Below are positions 1 through 8,787 of a stretch of 33,698 nucleotides of DNA, piece after piece (positions within the stretch are counted from its first letter, which is position 1; each line of letters opens with the position of its first letter). A program made the position numbers and the translations under genes. The stretch is taken from contig NZ_JALJRW010000004.1 of NCBI RefSeq assembly GCF_024519465.1, forward strand, positions 269,996 through 303,693, read 5' to 3'. A model generated the notes under the pieces. The model had not been told where the DNA came from. It saw nothing but the letters and a program-made list of their open reading frames with translations, and did not search any database. Source of the stretch: Stenotrophomonas sp. Ste86 (GTDB lineage: Bacteria > Pseudomonadota > Gammaproteobacteria > Xanthomonadales > Xanthomonadaceae).

Positions 1-4
1 TTTC

Positions 5-25
5 GCAGAAGACGGCATACGAGAT
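5..25 (+). other. Illumina P7 adapter remnant (assembly artefact)
   Basis: These 21 bases are identical to positions 4-24 of the Illumina P7 flow-cell adapter (core GACGGCATACGAGAT). The four bases before it do not continue the adapter, and the bases after it are not a Nextera or TruSeq read-primer sequence. A 21-base chance match is very unlikely, so I read this as untrimmed adapter or a chimeric read at a contig end. The first 25 bases should not be treated as genomic. Confidence 0.9.
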
Positions 26-106
26 CCCCATGAACAGGCTGCGTTGAGAGCAGATCAAGGTCACGTGCCAGAGCAACCTCCTGCGCCCGGGGAGTTGGAG
101 AGGTAG
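26..106 (+). CDS. possible C-terminal stub of an upstream gene
   Basis: The frame read from position 26 is open for 26 codons and ends at TAG 104-106. The C-terminal residues read HVPEQPPAPGELER. Upstream it runs into the adapter remnant, so the true upstream sequence is missing. The composition is plausible for a proteobacterial C-terminus, and the stop falls in the GTAG of a REP palindrome, as in three other genes here. I do not recognise the family. It could equally be a chance open frame. Confidence 0.25.
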   Translation, partial: PHEQAALRADQGHVPEQPPAPGELER

Positions 107-127
107 TGCCGAGCCATGCTCGGCACC
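102..127 (+). repeat. GTAG-headed REP palindrome (SMAG type)
   Basis: GGTAGTGCCGAGC, a short loop, then GCTCGGCACC form a hairpin of about 9 bp preceded by GTAG. This is the signature of the SMAG REP family of Stenotrophomonas. The TAG at 104-106 would end the open frame upstream. Confidence 0.75.
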
Positions 128-179
128 TCCCCCCCATCATCACAACCTCCCCCCTCCCCGCGCCCCGACTCAACCGCCT

Positions 180-230
180 TGCTCTTGCCATGCTCTTCCC
201 CTGCTCTTCCCCTGCTCTTCCCCTGCTCTT
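180..230 (+). repeat. 11-bp pyrimidine-rich minisatellite
   Basis: The unit TGCTCTTCCCC occurs three times exactly (191-201, 202-212, 213-223). A degenerate copy precedes them (180-190) and a 7-base partial copy follows (224-230). The next bases, to about 262, decay into GCCTT-type repeats. Copy number at such tracts can change by slippage. Confidence 0.9.
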
Positions 231-284
231 GCCTTGCCTTGCCCTGCCTTGTCCCAATGGGCACCAGCCAACTGTCAAGCGTCG

Positions 285-379
285 GCATGGGTGGGGTTGC
301 GGGGCCCTTGCGGCGCATGGATGCGCCGCAGGAGCTTACAAGGACGTACTTGCAGCGTGCCCCGCAACCCCACCCGTGC
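285..379. repeat. nested long inverted repeat
   Basis: The 21-base arms at 285-305 and 359-379 are complementary with one mismatch; the first arm contains GTGGGGTTGCGGGGC. Inside lies a second hairpin, TGCGGCGCAT/ATGCGCCGCA (309-330). The fold resembles the composite palindromes at 24009-24266 but shares no obvious sequence with them. It may be a dispersed non-autonomous element or an mRNA structure. Confidence 0.7.
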
Positions 380-406
380 CGGCGCCGCCTCCGATCGCTG
401 CACCAA

Positions 407-433
407 GGCTTCGGCTTCGGCTTCGGCTTCGGC
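407..433 (+). repeat. hexamer tandem repeat (GGCTTC)n
   Basis: Four and a half copies of GGCTTC run head to tail about 65 bases before the chosen SCO1 start. They could encode a repetitive peptide in an N-terminally extended frame, but that extension has no signal-peptide character, so I treat the tract as non-coding. Confidence 0.85.
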
Positions 434-498
434 CCAAAAAACCCAACAGCGCCGCCACCACCCCTATCATGGTGGCCCCTTCCGGGAACGGGCTTTCC

Positions 499-1149
499 AT
501 GTTCAATCGCAACGCAGGCATCATCTTGCTCATCGCGCTGGCCGCCGGCCTTGGCCTGGTCGCCGCGCAGAAAGTGTTCGCGCCCACGCCGACCAGCGAC
601 CGGCCCGCCACCGAATCGATCACCTTCTACCCCCAGCCGCGCCCGCTGCCCGACTTCAACCTTGGCCAGTCCGACGGCACCCGCCTGATCCCCGGCGAGC
701 TCAAGGGCCACTGGACCCTGGTCTTCCTCGGTTTCACCTTCTGCCCCGACGTCTGCCCCACCACCCTGGCCGACCTTGCCAAGGCGCAGAAACAATGGGA
801 AGCCCAGCCCGAATCCCTGCGCCCGCGCCTGGTGTTCATCTCCGTCGATCCCGAGCGTGACACCCTCGCCCGCCTCGGCGAGTACGTGCACGCCTTCCAC
901 AAGGACACCCTGGCCGCCACCGCCGATGTGCCCTCGCTGGAGCGCTTCGCCACGTCGCTCGGCTTCGTCTTCCAGAAAGTACCCGGCAAGCACTTCGACG
1001 AGAATCCCGAGGACTACACCCTCGAGCACTCGGCCAGCCTGGCCGTGCTGGACCCGGAGGGCAGGCTTGCCGGCCTGATCCGCCCTCCCTTCAATGCGCA
1101 GGCCATTGCCCGCGACCTGCAGATGCTGACCGAGAAGACCGCACCATGA
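499..1149 (+). CDS. SCO1/SenC family copper chaperone
   Basis: 216 residues. A thioredoxin-fold protein that in this family delivers copper to the CuA site of cytochrome c oxidase in the periplasm. One N-terminal hydrophobic segment (about residues 6-24) serves as membrane anchor or signal. The copper-binding CxxxC is C82-P-D-V-C86 and the matching histidine is H177 in [16 protein letters not shown] is a typical family motif. I chose ATG 499 because the anchor starts directly after it and GGGAACGG lies 8-9 bases upstream; ATG 469 is possible, and the open frame back to 106 is low-complexity. The stop overlaps the psd start (ATGA at 1146-1149), so the two genes are probably translationally coupled although their pathways differ. 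Confidence 0.88.
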   Translation: MFNRNAGIILLIALAAGLGLVAAQKVFAPTPTSDRPATESITFYPQPRPLPDFNLGQSDGTRLIPGELKGHWTLVFLGFTFCPDVCPTTLADLAKAQKQWEAQPESLRPRLVFISVDPERDTLARLGEYVHAFHKDTLAATADVPSLERFATSLGFVFQKVPGKHFDENPEDYTLEHSASLAVLDPEGRLAGLIRPPFNAQAIARDLQMLTEKTAP

Positions 1150-1988
1150 GCCTGACCACCACGCTGAGCTACGTCCTGCCGCACCGTCTGCTGTCCTCGA
1201 TGGCGCGACGCCTGGCGTATTCCAGCAACCCGCGGATCGCGCGCTGGCTGATCGACACCGTCACCGAGAAGTTCGGCGTCAACCTCGCCGAAGCGGCCAA
1301 CCCCGATCCGCGCAGCTACGCCACCTTCAACCAGTTCTTCACCCGTGCGCTCAAGCCCGGCGCCCGCGTACCGTCGTCCGATCCGCGCACGCTGGTGATG
1401 CCCGCCGACGGCCGCATCAGCCAGCTCGGCGCGATCGAAGACGGCCGCATCTTCCAGGCCAAAGGCCAGTCGTTCACCGCCGCCGAGCTGCTCGGCGACG
1501 CCGCCGATGCCGAGGTCTTCCGCCACGGCCTGTTTGCCACCGTGTACCTCTCGCCCAAGGACTACCACCGCGTGCACATGCCGTGGACCGGCACCCTGCG
1601 CGAGACCGTGCACGTGCCCGGGCGCTTGTTCAGCGTCGGTCCGGCGGCGGTCAACAAGGTGCCGGGGCTGTTTGCGCGCAACGAGCGCCTGGTCTGTCAC
1701 TTCGATACCGACTTCGGCCCGATGGTGTCGGTGATGGTCGGTGCGCTGCTGGTGTCGGGCGTGGAAACGGTGTGGGGTGGCGAAGAGATTCCCGCCTACG
1801 GCGACACCATCACCCGCAAGGATTACCGCGGCAAGGGCATCACGTTGGAGCGGTTCGCGGAAATGGCGCGCTTCAATTACGGCTCCACGGTGATCGTGCT
1901 ACTGCCGCCGGGCGTGGCCGAGTTCGCCCCGCACCTGGATGCCGAGCACGCCGTGCAGCTGGGGCAGGCGCTGGCCACCTTGAAGTAA
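1146..1988 (+). CDS. psd: phosphatidylserine decarboxylase proenzyme
   Basis: 280 residues, a normal length for the bacterial type I enzyme. It decarboxylates phosphatidylserine to phosphatidylethanolamine at the inner membrane. The proenzyme cleaves itself between Gly and Ser in a (L)GST motif, turning Ser into the pyruvoyl cofactor. Here the motif is N-Y-G246-S247-T, with tyrosine in place of the common leucine. The family's Asp (MPADGRIS) and His (DYHRVHMPW) stretches for self-cleavage are present. The start is fixed by the 4-base overlap with the SCO1 gene. The stop is followed at once by a tandem REP array and a strong terminator. Confidence 0.95.
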   Translation: MSLTTTLSYVLPHRLLSSMARRLAYSSNPRIARWLIDTVTEKFGVNLAEAANPDPRSYATFNQFFTRALKPGARVPSSDPRTLVMPADGRISQLGAIEDGRIFQAKGQSFTAAELLGDAADAEVFRHGLFATVYLSPKDYHRVHMPWTGTLRETVHVPGRLFSVGPAAVNKVPGLFARNERLVCHFDTDFGPMVSVMVGALLVSGVETVWGGEEIPAYGDTITRKDYRGKGITLERFAEMARFNYGSTVIVLLPPGVAEFAPHLDAEHAVQLGQALATLK

Positions 1989-1990
1989 CC

Positions 1991-2166
1991 GGTAGTGCCG
2001 GCCGCTGGCCTGCGTTGAAGGCAGTACGGTAGTGCCGGCCGCTGGCCGGCATTGCAGGCAGTACGGTAGTGCCGGCCGCTGGCCGGCATTGCAGGCAGTA
2101 CGGTGGTGCCGGCCGCTGGCCGGCATTGCAGGCAGTACGGGGAGCCGGCCAGCGGCCGGCACTACC
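1991..2166. repeat. tandem array of GTAG REP elements, 37-bp period
   Basis: Four direct 37-bp units (1991-2027, 2028-2064, 2065-2101, 2102-2138) each begin GGTAGTGCCGGCCGCTGG, with GGTGG in the fourth. Units 2 and 3 are identical. A fifth palindrome (2139-2166) is inverted and ends CACTACC, giving opposed ends. Each unit holds the GGCCGCTGGCC-type hairpin of SMAG REPs plus a constant linker ending GCAGTAC. There are no unique spacers, so it is not a CRISPR array. It lies between psd and its terminator. Confidence 0.9.
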
Positions 2167-2182
2167 GGGGCTCGCGCCCACG

Positions 2183-2213
2183 AAAAACGCCCCGGGAAAT
2201 CGGGGCGTTTTTT
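2183..2213. terminator. bidirectional rho-independent terminator (psd / rraB)
   Basis: The stem AACGCCCCG / CGGGGCGTT, with loop GGAAAT, is flanked by A5 on the left and T6 on the right. It can therefore end both psd (plus) and the convergent rraB (minus). Confidence 0.9.
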
Positions 2214-2234
2214 GTGGGACGCGGTCCGCTGCGG

Positions 2235-2576
2235 TCAGATCTCGACCGGGCCCACATCCATGCCGTCGTAGTCTTCCACGCCATTGGCTTCGGCCAGGGC
2301 CTGCAGCTCGTGGTTGCGGGCGTCCAGCGAGGCCTCGGTGTGCACTTCGGCGCGCTCCACGTGCAGCACGTGATACGGCGCTTCGCCTTCTTCCAGGTCC
2401 GGCTCGAAGATCTCCACCAGCGTGTAGCCCAGCTCGACCAGCTTTTCCGACAGGCCGGTCAGCGGCTCCGGCGTGGTGTTGACGAAGAAGTAGCCCCACA
2501 GCATCGGGCCGTTGAGGTCCCAATCGGTGTTCTCGCGGATGTTGGCGAACATCTCGTTGATCGCGGTGATATCCAT
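2235..2576 (-). CDS. rraB: RraB-family ribonuclease E inhibitor
   Basis: 113 residues, acidic, matching the single-domain RraB family. E. coli RraB binds the C-terminal part of RNase E and restrains mRNA decay. Recognisable features are the N-terminal helix (MDITAINEMFANIREN), the WGYFFV strand and the closing DYDGMDVGPVEI. The start ATG 2576 has AGGA about 7-8 bases upstream. It lies 120 bases downstream of the lytic transglycosylase gene on the same strand, so it may share its transcript; no promoter is obvious in the gap. The assignment rests on overall pattern, not on a catalytic motif. Confidence 0.8.
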   Translation of the reverse strand: MDITAINEMFANIRENTDWDLNGPMLWGYFFVNTTPEPLTGLSEKLVELGYTLVEIFEPDLEEGEAPYHVLHVERAEVHTEASLDARNHELQALAEANGVEDYDGMDVGPVEI

Positions 2577-2696
2577 CTTGCTGTCCTGTATGCGTGTACC
2601 TGAGGGCCGCGGCGAAACGCCACGGCCGGCGATGGATGTGCTGTGGCGCGGGGGCCGCAGGCGTGATGCCGGCAGCCTACCCGATCCGGCCCGCGC

Positions 2697-4307
2697 TTAC
2701 CTGTCGCAGCCCTGCAGCTTGAGCACTTGGCCCTGCTTGAGCGCGTACGCCGGGGCCTTGAGCCCGTTGGCGCGCGCCAGTTCACGCACGTCGCACTGGA
2801 ACTTGTCGGCGATCGCGCCCAGCGTCTGGCCCTTGCCCACCTTGTGGCTGCGTACCGGCTTGGCCTTGGCCTTCGGCTTGGCGGCCGGGGTGGCCACCGG
2901 TGCGATCGGCGTGGCCGCCACTGCACTGGCCTGCACCTGCGTCACCGGCACCACACTGCCCACCGCCACGTTGCCGGTATAGCTGGCCGCGCTCGGGCGC
3001 ACGATCGCCGCGTTGAGGTCGGCGGTAATCAGCGTACGGGCCAGATCGGCGCGCGGGCCGCTCACGCAATAGCGGTTGTACAGCCCGGCGATGCGGGTGG
3101 TGGCGTTGATCGTGGTGCCCGCCGGGATCCAGCCGTCGGCTTCATAGCGCGGGTTGAGGTTGCGCAGCGCGCGCATGTAGCCATCGCGGGTGCCGGCGCT
3201 GCCCAGGCAGATGGTCAGCTCGTAGATGGTGGTGGACTTGGCCAGGCGGATGGTGGCCGGCTGCGCGCTGATCTTCGGGAACTCCACGCCGTACTGCTGC
3301 GGGTGCAGGTAGATCCACGCCGCGGCGATCACCATCGGCACGTAGTCCTTGGTCTCGCCGGGGAACTGGTTGTAGACGCTGTCGGTCCAGAAGCTCTGCC
3401 CGGCGCTCTGCTTGAACACGCGCGCGGCACGGCCCTCACCGCCGTTGTAGCCGGCCAGCGACAGCTCGACGTTGTTGTTGAGCTCGCGCATGCGTTCGTT
3501 GAGGTAGGTGGCACTGGCCTCGGCGGCACTGCGCGCGTCGAAGCGGGTGTCAAAGCCGGTGCCGTCCGGCCCCAGCCCGAAGCGACGGCCGGTGGCGGGC
3601 ATGAACTGCATCAGCCCGGCCGCACCGGCGCGCGAGGACGCATGCACGCGGCCGTTGGATTCCTTGGCCATGATCCCGAACAGCAACGCTTCGGGCAGGC
3701 CGCGCTTCTCCCACTCGGGCCACATCACCGCGCGCAGGTTCTGGTAGTTCTCGTAGGTGGTCATCAACGCCGGGCGCATGTCGGTCAGCCAGCGGCGGAT
3801 GCCGGCCTGCACGGCCGGGTTGTACTCGACCATGCTGTCGAAGGCGTGGCGCTTGTCGTTGAGCAGCGCCGCGGCGCGTGCCGCCTCGGGCACGTCGGCG
3901 GCCAACGGCCCGGTGTGGTCCGGATCGGCTTCGAGCAGGCCGCCATCGCTGGCCAGTTCATCGCCTTCGCTGTCGCGGGTGTCGGCATTGTCCTTGAGCA
4001 GGCGCTTGTAGGCCGGCAGCATGTTGCTCACCTGGCAGCCCTTCTGGGCCACGCAGGCGCTGATCACGTCCTCCATGTCCTCCAGCGCGGCGTCGCCTTC
4101 GTTCTTGCCCTTGGGATCGGCGTTGGCCACCAGCACCAGCGCGGCGCGGTAGCGCTTCTCGGCCGCGGCCATGCGCTGCTCCAGCGCCTCGACCTTGACC
4201 CGATCACGCGCGGAAACCCGCTGGGCATGTGCCTCTGGCACGAATGACAGCATTGCAGCCAGCGCCAACAGCGGCCAACCACGGACAAGCAAGACAGGAA
4301 CGGGCAT
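2697..4307 (-). CDS. membrane/periplasmic lytic murein transglycosylase with LysM domain (MltD-like)
   Basis: 536 residues. Lytic transglycosylases cut the MurNAc-GlcNAc bond of peptidoglycan to form 1,6-anhydro ends. The signal peptide is residues 1-28 (LLALAAML then EAHA-Q). A charged, coiled region follows (about 30-160). The SLT catalytic domain begins near 205: the catalytic Glu is E216 in MAKESNGR, followed by AGLMQFMPATG and the SLAGYNGGEGRA motif. The C-terminal LysM domain is about 487-533 (SHKVGKGQTLGAIADKF). The open frame runs to 4430, but that extension is arginine-rich and non-secretory, so ATG 4307 is preferred. It is divergent from the HerA-like gene. Confidence 0.88.
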   Translation of the reverse strand: MPVPVLLVRGWPLLALAAMLSFVPEAHAQRVSARDRVKVEALEQRMAAAEKRYRAALVLVANADPKGKNEGDAALEDMEDVISACVAQKGCQVSNMLPAYKRLLKDNADTRDSEGDELASDGGLLEADPDHTGPLAADVPEAARAAALLNDKRHAFDSMVEYNPAVQAGIRRWLTDMRPALMTTYENYQNLRAVMWPEWEKRGLPEALLFGIMAKESNGRVHASSRAGAAGLMQFMPATGRRFGLGPDGTGFDTRFDARSAAEASATYLNERMRELNNNVELSLAGYNGGEGRAARVFKQSAGQSFWTDSVYNQFPGETKDYVPMVIAAAWIYLHPQQYGVEFPKISAQPATIRLAKSTTIYELTICLGSAGTRDGYMRALRNLNPRYEADGWIPAGTTINATTRIAGLYNRYCVSGPRADLARTLITADLNAAIVRPSAASYTGNVAVGSVVPVTQVQASAVAATPIAPVATPAAKPKAKAKPVRSHKVGKGQTLGAIADKFQCDVRELARANGLKAPAYALKQGQVLKLQGCDR

Positions 4308-4441
4308 TTTTGGCACTGTGTGCGAAAGATGGGGCAGAGTAGCCGCGCCGCTTGCATCGGGGCAACCCGCCAAGCGACCCGGCCTGCGCCGACGTTTAGA
4401 ATCCTGCCCATTCACATAGCACCTCCACAAGCGAGTTGACC

Positions 4442-5947
4442 ATGGATCCGATCCTGCTCGGCAAAGGCATCACCGACGATATCGCCGTGACCCTGCAACC
4501 CCGCCTGGGCAACCGCCACGGCCTGGTGGCCGGGGCCACGGGTACCGGCAAGACCGTCACGCTGATGACCCTGGCCGAAGGTTTCTCGCGGATCGGCGTG
4601 CCGGTGTTCCTGGCCGACGTGAAGGGCGACGTGGCCGGCATGGCCGTGGCCGGCGCGGGCACCGAGGCGCTGCTGCAGCGCGCCGCCGAGATCGGCGTGA
4701 CCGATTACGCGCCTGCCGCCAGCCCGACGGTGTTCTGGGACCTGTACGGCAAGCTCGGCCACCCGGTGCGCACTACCGTCAGCGAAATGGGCCCGACCCT
4801 GCTGGCGCGCATCCTGGAACTCAACGACACCCAGTCCGGCGTGCTCGACATCGTGTTCAAGCTGGCCGATGACCGCGGCCTGCTGCTGCTCGACCTGGAC
4901 GACCTGCGCGCCCTGCTCGGCCTGGTCGCAGAAGAGCGCAAGGACATCTCCACCGAATACGGGCTGGTCAGTGCACAGAGCGTGGCGGCCATCCAGCGTT
5001 CGCTGCTGCGCCTGTCGCAGGACGGCGGTGAAGCGTTCTTCGGCGAGCCGGCGCTGGAACTGGCCGACATCATGCGCGTCAACCACGATGGTCGTGGCGT
5101 GATCGGCATCCTTGCCGCCGACCAGCTGGTGCTCAAGCCCCGGCTGTATTCGACCTTCCTGCTATGGCTGTTGTCTGAACTGTTCGAGACGCTGCCGGAA
5201 GTGGGCGATCTGGACAAGCCCAAGCTGGTCTTCATCTTCGACGAAGCGCACCTGCTGTTCGACGATGCGCCACCGGCGCTGGTCCAGCGCATCGAGCAGG
5301 TGGTGCGGCTGATCCGCTCCAAGGGCGTGGGCGTGTACTTCTGCTCGCAGTTCCCCGATGACGTGCCGGCCAACATCCTCGGCCAGCTGGGCAACCGGGT
5401 GCAGCATGCGTTGCGCGCGTTCACCCCGCGCGACCAGAAGGCAGTAAGGACCGCAGCGGAAACCTTCGTGCCCAATCCCAAGCTCGATGTCGCCGCCGTA
5501 CTGGCCAAGCTGGGCACCGGCGAGGCGCTGGTGTCCACGCTGCAGGACAAGGGCATTCCCTCACCCGTCCAACAGACCCAGATCGCGCCGCCGCGCTGCC
5601 GGATGGGCGCCATCACCGAGGCCGAACGTGCGCAGGTGCGCGCCGGTAGTCCGGTAGGTACGCGCTACGACACCGCGATCAACCGCGAATCGGCGGCCGA
5701 ACTGCTGGCCCAACGCGCGCAGAAGGCGGTCGCACAGGCCGATGCCCCGGCCGCACGGACGCGTCAGCAGGACGAGGCGCAGGAAGGCGGCTTCGGCCAG
5801 TCGATCAAGGATGCGATCTTCGGCACCAAGCGCCGCCAGGGCATGATCGAGACCATGGCCAAGCAGACCACGCGCACCGTGGGTACCAAGCTGGGCAACC
5901 AGATCGTGCGCGGCCTGCTTGGCGGTATTTTCGGCGGCAAACGTTGA
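4442..5947 (+). CDS. HerA-like ATPase, DUF853/YjgR family
   Basis: 501 residues. Walker A is GATGTGKT at 31-38 and Walker B is LVFIFDEAH at 262-270; [10 protein letters not shown] and the following arginine-rich stretch fit the sensor region of FtsK/HerA-type ATPases. The family (E. coli YjgR, DUF853) is conserved, but its cellular role is not established. The C-terminus carries a Gly/Lys-rich tail ([11 protein letters not shown]). The frame also has TTG at 4436, but ATG 4442 starts the conserved [11 protein letters not shown] weak candidate -10 (TAGAAT, 4397-4402) lies 40 bases upstream with no good -35. greB follows after 55 bases. Confidence 0.85.
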   Translation: MDPILLGKGITDDIAVTLQPRLGNRHGLVAGATGTGKTVTLMTLAEGFSRIGVPVFLADVKGDVAGMAVAGAGTEALLQRAAEIGVTDYAPAASPTVFWDLYGKLGHPVRTTVSEMGPTLLARILELNDTQSGVLDIVFKLADDRGLLLLDLDDLRALLGLVAEERKDISTEYGLVSAQSVAAIQRSLLRLSQDGGEAFFGEPALELADIMRVNHDGRGVIGILAADQLVLKPRLYSTFLLWLLSELFETLPEVGDLDKPKLVFIFDEAHLLFDDAPPALVQRIEQVVRLIRSKGVGVYFCSQFPDDVPANILGQLGNRVQHALRAFTPRDQKAVRTAAETFVPNPKLDVAAVLAKLGTGEALVSTLQDKGIPSPVQQTQIAPPRCRMGAITEAERAQVRAGSPVGTRYDTAINRESAAELLAQRAQKAVAQADAPAARTRQQDEAQEGGFGQSIKDAIFGTKRRQGMIETMAKQTTRTVGTKLGNQIVRGLLGGIFGGKR

Positions 5948-6002
5948 TACTGCGTGTCGCGCCGTCGGGCGCGGCACCTTTCCAAGAGCACAGACAGACC
6001 TG

Positions 6003-6518
6003 ATGTCGCGTTGGCGTCCCCCTGCGGAAAAGAGTACAGCCCTGATCACCGCACAGGGTCACCAGCGGCTGAAAGTCGAACTGGACGACCTGTGGCGCGT
6101 GCGCCGCCCGGAAGTGGTCAAGGCACTGGCAGCCGCCGCGGCCGAAGGCGATCGCTCGGAGAACGCCGAATACACCTACCGCAAGAAGCAGTTGGGCGAG
6201 ATCGACCGCCGCGTGCGGTACCTGACCAAGCGGCTGGACGCGCTGCGCATCGTCGACCAGCCGCCGACCGACCCGCAGGCGGTGTTCTTCGGGGCATGGG
6301 TGGAACTGGAAAACGTGGACAGCGGCGAGGTGAGCCGCTATCGCATCGTCGGTCCGGATGAGACCGACGCGCCGACGGGATGGATCAGCATCGATTCGCC
6401 GCTGGCGCGGGCGTTGTTGAAAAAGCGCGTGGATGATGCGTTCGAGGTGGAGCTGCCGAGCGGGCGCCACGGCTTTGCGATCCTGGCGGTGGAGTACCCG
6501 ACCGGCGAAGGCCGGTAG
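6003..6518 (+). CDS. greB: transcript cleavage factor GreB
   Basis: 171 residues. GreB enters the RNA polymerase secondary channel and stimulates cleavage of backtracked RNA. The N-terminal coiled coil (about 17-85) carries the acidic tip motif GDRSENAEY, and the C-terminal FKBP-like domain is recognisable ([14 protein letters not shown]). I chose ATG 6003 because the coiled coil begins soon after; the frame stays open upstream to 5919 without conserved sequence. The stop TAG (6516-6518) is the TAG of a GTAG REP palindrome, so the REP directly forms the end of the gene. Confidence 0.92.
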   Translation: MSRWRPPAEKSTALITAQGHQRLKVELDDLWRVRRPEVVKALAAAAAEGDRSENAEYTYRKKQLGEIDRRVRYLTKRLDALRIVDQPPTDPQAVFFGAWVELENVDSGEVSRYRIVGPDETDAPTGWISIDSPLARALLKKRVDDAFEVELPSGRHGFAILAVEYPTGEGR

Positions 6519-6597
6519 AGCCGGGCCATGCCTGGCTCTACCGCCTGCGATCGTTGCCGCGCTGCGCACGGCCAGCCGGGCATGGCCCGGCTCTACC
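6514..6597. repeat. inverted pair of GTAG REPs (REPIN-like) between convergent genes
   Basis: The left REP 6514-6542 (GGTAGAGCCGGGC...GGCTCTACC) is palindromic end to end. The right REP, about 6572-6597, is the same sequence inverted, ending CCCGGCTCTACC. They are separated by about 29 bases. The left GTAG provides the greB stop on the plus strand, and the right one provides the stop of the DUF3025 gene on the minus strand. The hairpins probably also protect or end both transcripts. Confidence 0.9.
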
Positions 6598-7426
6598 CGG
6601 TTGATGGCGCGGGATAGTTCCTTCCCGCGCGCGCGGGGCGGAAATACACGGCCTGGTGGTAAAACGCGGCGTCCTGGCCTGCATGCCAGCCGGGGATGCC
6701 CATCAGCGGGAGCGGCCGCAGCTCCAGTGGATCGCTGAGGAGGCGTCCGCGCTCGATCAGCGCCGCCACCTGCGCGACAGCGCGCGCGTCATCATCGCCC
6801 TGCACCACCACACCTTTGCCTACCAGCAGCCGCCCGGGCAACAGCGCCTGTTCCATCAACGCATGGCCGATCACGGCCGCCACCGCGATGTCGCCCTCGC
6901 GCCATGCGCCTGCCCCGTCGACGAACAGCGCCGACCAGTCATGCCGGTCCCATGCCTCCAGCAGCGCCGGATCGCGCACGCGCACGATCACGCCGGTTTC
7001 GTCGAACTGGGTCAGCGCCGCCTGCGCACGGTTGCGCTGCCCGGAAGGCATCGCCGCGATGTGGCGGCACTGCTGCTGGTTGAGAGCCTGCTTGATGGCC
7101 GGGTAGCGCGCCCAGATCAGGGCGTTGAACAGGTCGTGCCAGTTGTCCGGACGCGTGGCGATCTGGCCACGTTCGGCAATGCGCACTTCGTAATGCAGGC
7201 CGTCGGCCAGCAATGCCGCGTCCTGTTCGACCAGATGCCGGTGCGGCAGGCAGAGGCGTGCGTCGAGCATCCGGACGCTCGGCCAGTCGGCCGCCGTCAG
7301 CAGATCCTGGACCTCGCGCAGCCCTGCGTAGAGCGGCTGCGCGAAGCACATCGCGTCCACCGCAGCACGCGGCGGCGCGACGAAGCGGCGGCGACCGCCG
7401 GTCTCGGCGGACGCCGCGGCGGTCAC
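6593..7426 (-). CDS. DUF3025 domain protein
   Basis: 277 residues, soluble, with no signal peptide. The stretch [15 protein letters not shown], followed by K-Q-A-L-N, is characteristic of DUF3025 proteins. Their function is unknown. The start is GTG 7426, whose last bases form the TGA stop of rimO (GTGA, 7426-7423), so translation is probably coupled to rimO. The stop TAG (6595-6593) lies in the GTAG of the right-hand REP. I can suggest no enzymatic role from motifs; linkage to the ribosomal-protein modifier RimO is context only. Confidence 0.8.
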   Translation of the reverse strand: MTAAASAETGGRRRFVAPPRAAVDAMCFAQPLYAGLREVQDLLTAADWPSVRMLDARLCLPHRHLVEQDAALLADGLHYEVRIAERGQIATRPDNWHDLFNALIWARYPAIKQALNQQQCRHIAAMPSGQRNRAQAALTQFDETGVIVRVRDPALLEAWDRHDWSALFVDGAGAWREGDIAVAAVIGHALMEQALLPGRLLVGKGVVVQGDDDARAVAQVAALIERGRLLSDPLELRPLPLMGIPGWHAGQDAAFYHQAVYFRPARAGRNYPAPSTG

Positions 7427-8787
7427 AACACCTGCAGGTCGAACGGCTTGCGCGCGCCGGCAACGATGATCGCGTCACCGAACAGATCGTGGTCGTCGCT
7501 CTCGGTGATGTCGACATCGACGAACTGACCCACGCGCAGCTTGGCTTCCTCGGCGTTCTGGATATGCACCAGCCCGTCGATTTCCGGCGCGTCCGCCTTG
7601 GAGCGGGCCACCGCGATGCCGTCCTCGATCGCATCGACCAGGCACTGCTGCACGCTGCCGATCTTGGATTCCAGGCGCGCGGCGGAGATCTCCGCCTGGC
7701 GTTCCATGAAGCGGGCCAGTCGCTCCTGCTTCACTTCCTCAGGCACCGCACCGGGCAGGTCGTTGGCGGTGGCGCCGGTGACCGGCGAGTAGGCGAACGC
7801 ACCGACGCGGTCCAGCTGCGCCTCGTCCAGGAACGCCAGCAGCTCTTCGAACTCGGCATCGGTCTCACCGGGGAAGCCGACGATGAAGGTCGATCGCACG
7901 GTGATGTCCGGGCACAGCTGGCGCCAGCGCTGCACGCGCTCCAGGGTCTTGTCGACCGCACCGGGGCGCTTCATCAGCTTGAGGATGCGCGGGCTGGCGT
8001 GCTGGAACGGAATGTCCAGGTACGGCAGGATCCGGTTTTCGGCCATCAGCGGCACGATCTCATCCACGTGCGGGTACGGGTAGACGTAATGCATGCGGGT
8101 CCAGGCATCCAGTTCGGACAGGCCTTCGCACAGCGCCTTCAGCCGTGTCTGGTAGGCCTTGTCGCGCCACATGCGCTCGGCATATTTCACATCCACGCCA
8201 TAGGCCGAGGTGTCCTGCGACACCACCAGCAGTTCCTTCACCCCACCGCGCACCAGCCGCTCGGCTTCGCGCAGCACCTCATCGACCGGACGCGAGACCA
8301 GCTTGCCGCGCATCGAGGGAATGATGCAGAAGCTGCACTTGTGGTTGCAGCCTTCGGAAATTTTCAGGTACGCGTAGTGGCGCGGGGTCAGCTTGATGCC
8401 GTAGTCGGGCACCAGGTCCACGAACGGATCGTGCTTGGGCGGCAGCGCGGCATGCACGGCCTCCATCACGCTCAGGTAGTCCTGCGGGCCAGACACGGCC
8501 AGCACGTTCGGATAGGCCTCGCGGATCTGCTCCGGACGCTTGCCCAGGCAGCCGGTGACGATCACCTTGCCGTTGGCGTTCATCGCCTCGCCGATCGCGT
8601 CCAGCGACTCGGTCACGGCCGAATCGATGAAGCCGCAGGTGTTGACCACCACCACATCGGCCGAGTCGTAGGAGGGCACGATGTCGTAGCCCTCGGACCG
8701 CAGCTGGGTGAGGATGCGCTCGGAATCGACGAGGGCCTTCGGGCAGCCAAGGCTGACGAAACCGACTTTGGGGTTCAGCTGGGACAT
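7423..8787 (-). CDS. rimO: ribosomal protein S12 methylthiotransferase RimO
   Basis: 454 residues, close to the usual 440. This radical-SAM enzyme adds a methylthio group to an aspartate of ribosomal protein uS12. The N-terminal UPF0004 domain has the auxiliary [4Fe-4S] cysteines C15, C51 and C80. The radical-SAM cluster motif is C147-NHK-C151-SF-C154. [13 protein letters not shown] and the [17 protein letters not shown] strand are typical, and a TRAM domain closes the protein (about 385-454). ATG 8787 starts the conserved [17 protein letters not shown]; the frame stays open far upstream (to 9591), but that part lies opposite the hydrolase gene and is not rimO. It is divergent from the hydrolase gene across 204 bases. 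Confidence 0.95.
   Translation of the reverse strand: MSQLNPKVGFVSLGCPKALVDSERILTQLRSEGYDIVPSYDSADVVVVNTCGFIDSAVTESLDAIGEAMNANGKVIVTGCLGKRPEQIREAYPNVLAVSGPQDYLSVMEAVHAALPPKHDPFVDLVPDYGIKLTPRHYAYLKISEGCNHKCSFCIIPSMRGKLVSRPVDEVLREAERLVRGGVKELLVVSQDTSAYGVDVKYAERMWRDKAYQTRLKALCEGLSELDAWTRMHYVYPYPHVDEIVPLMAENRILPYLDIPFQHASPRILKLMKRPGAVDKTLERVQRWRQLCPDITVRSTFIVGFPGETDAEFEELLAFLDEAQLDRVGAFAYSPVTGATANDLPGAVPEEVKQERLARFMERQAEISAARLESKIGSVQQCLVDAIEDGIAVARSKADAPEIDGLVHIQNAEEAKLRVGQFVDVDITESDDHDLFGDAIIVAGARKPFDLQVL

Larger units (their letters stand above)
128..498. other. non-coding region upstream of the SCO1 gene, rich in simple repeats
   Basis: No convincing gene lies here. The stretch has a strong strand bias: roughly 128-262 is almost all pyrimidines on the plus strand. 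It contains an 11-bp minisatellite (180-230), a nested hairpin (285-379) and a hexamer repeat (407-433). Frames are open through it, but their translations are low-complexity. I could not place a convincing promoter for the SCO1 gene. Confidence 0.6.

Noticed and set aside
106..498. 131-codon N-terminal extension of the SCO1 protein
   Set aside because: Low-complexity translation of minisatellite and hexamer repeats; the membrane anchor starts at 499.
1991..2166. CRISPR-like array with a regular period
   Set aside because: The whole 37-bp unit repeats with no unique spacers, each unit is a GTAG palindrome, and no cas gene is present. It is a REP tandem array.
2727..4247. 506-codon plus-strand frame
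   Set aside because: Shadow of the lytic transglycosylase gene; rich in G, A, H and R with no recognisable domain.
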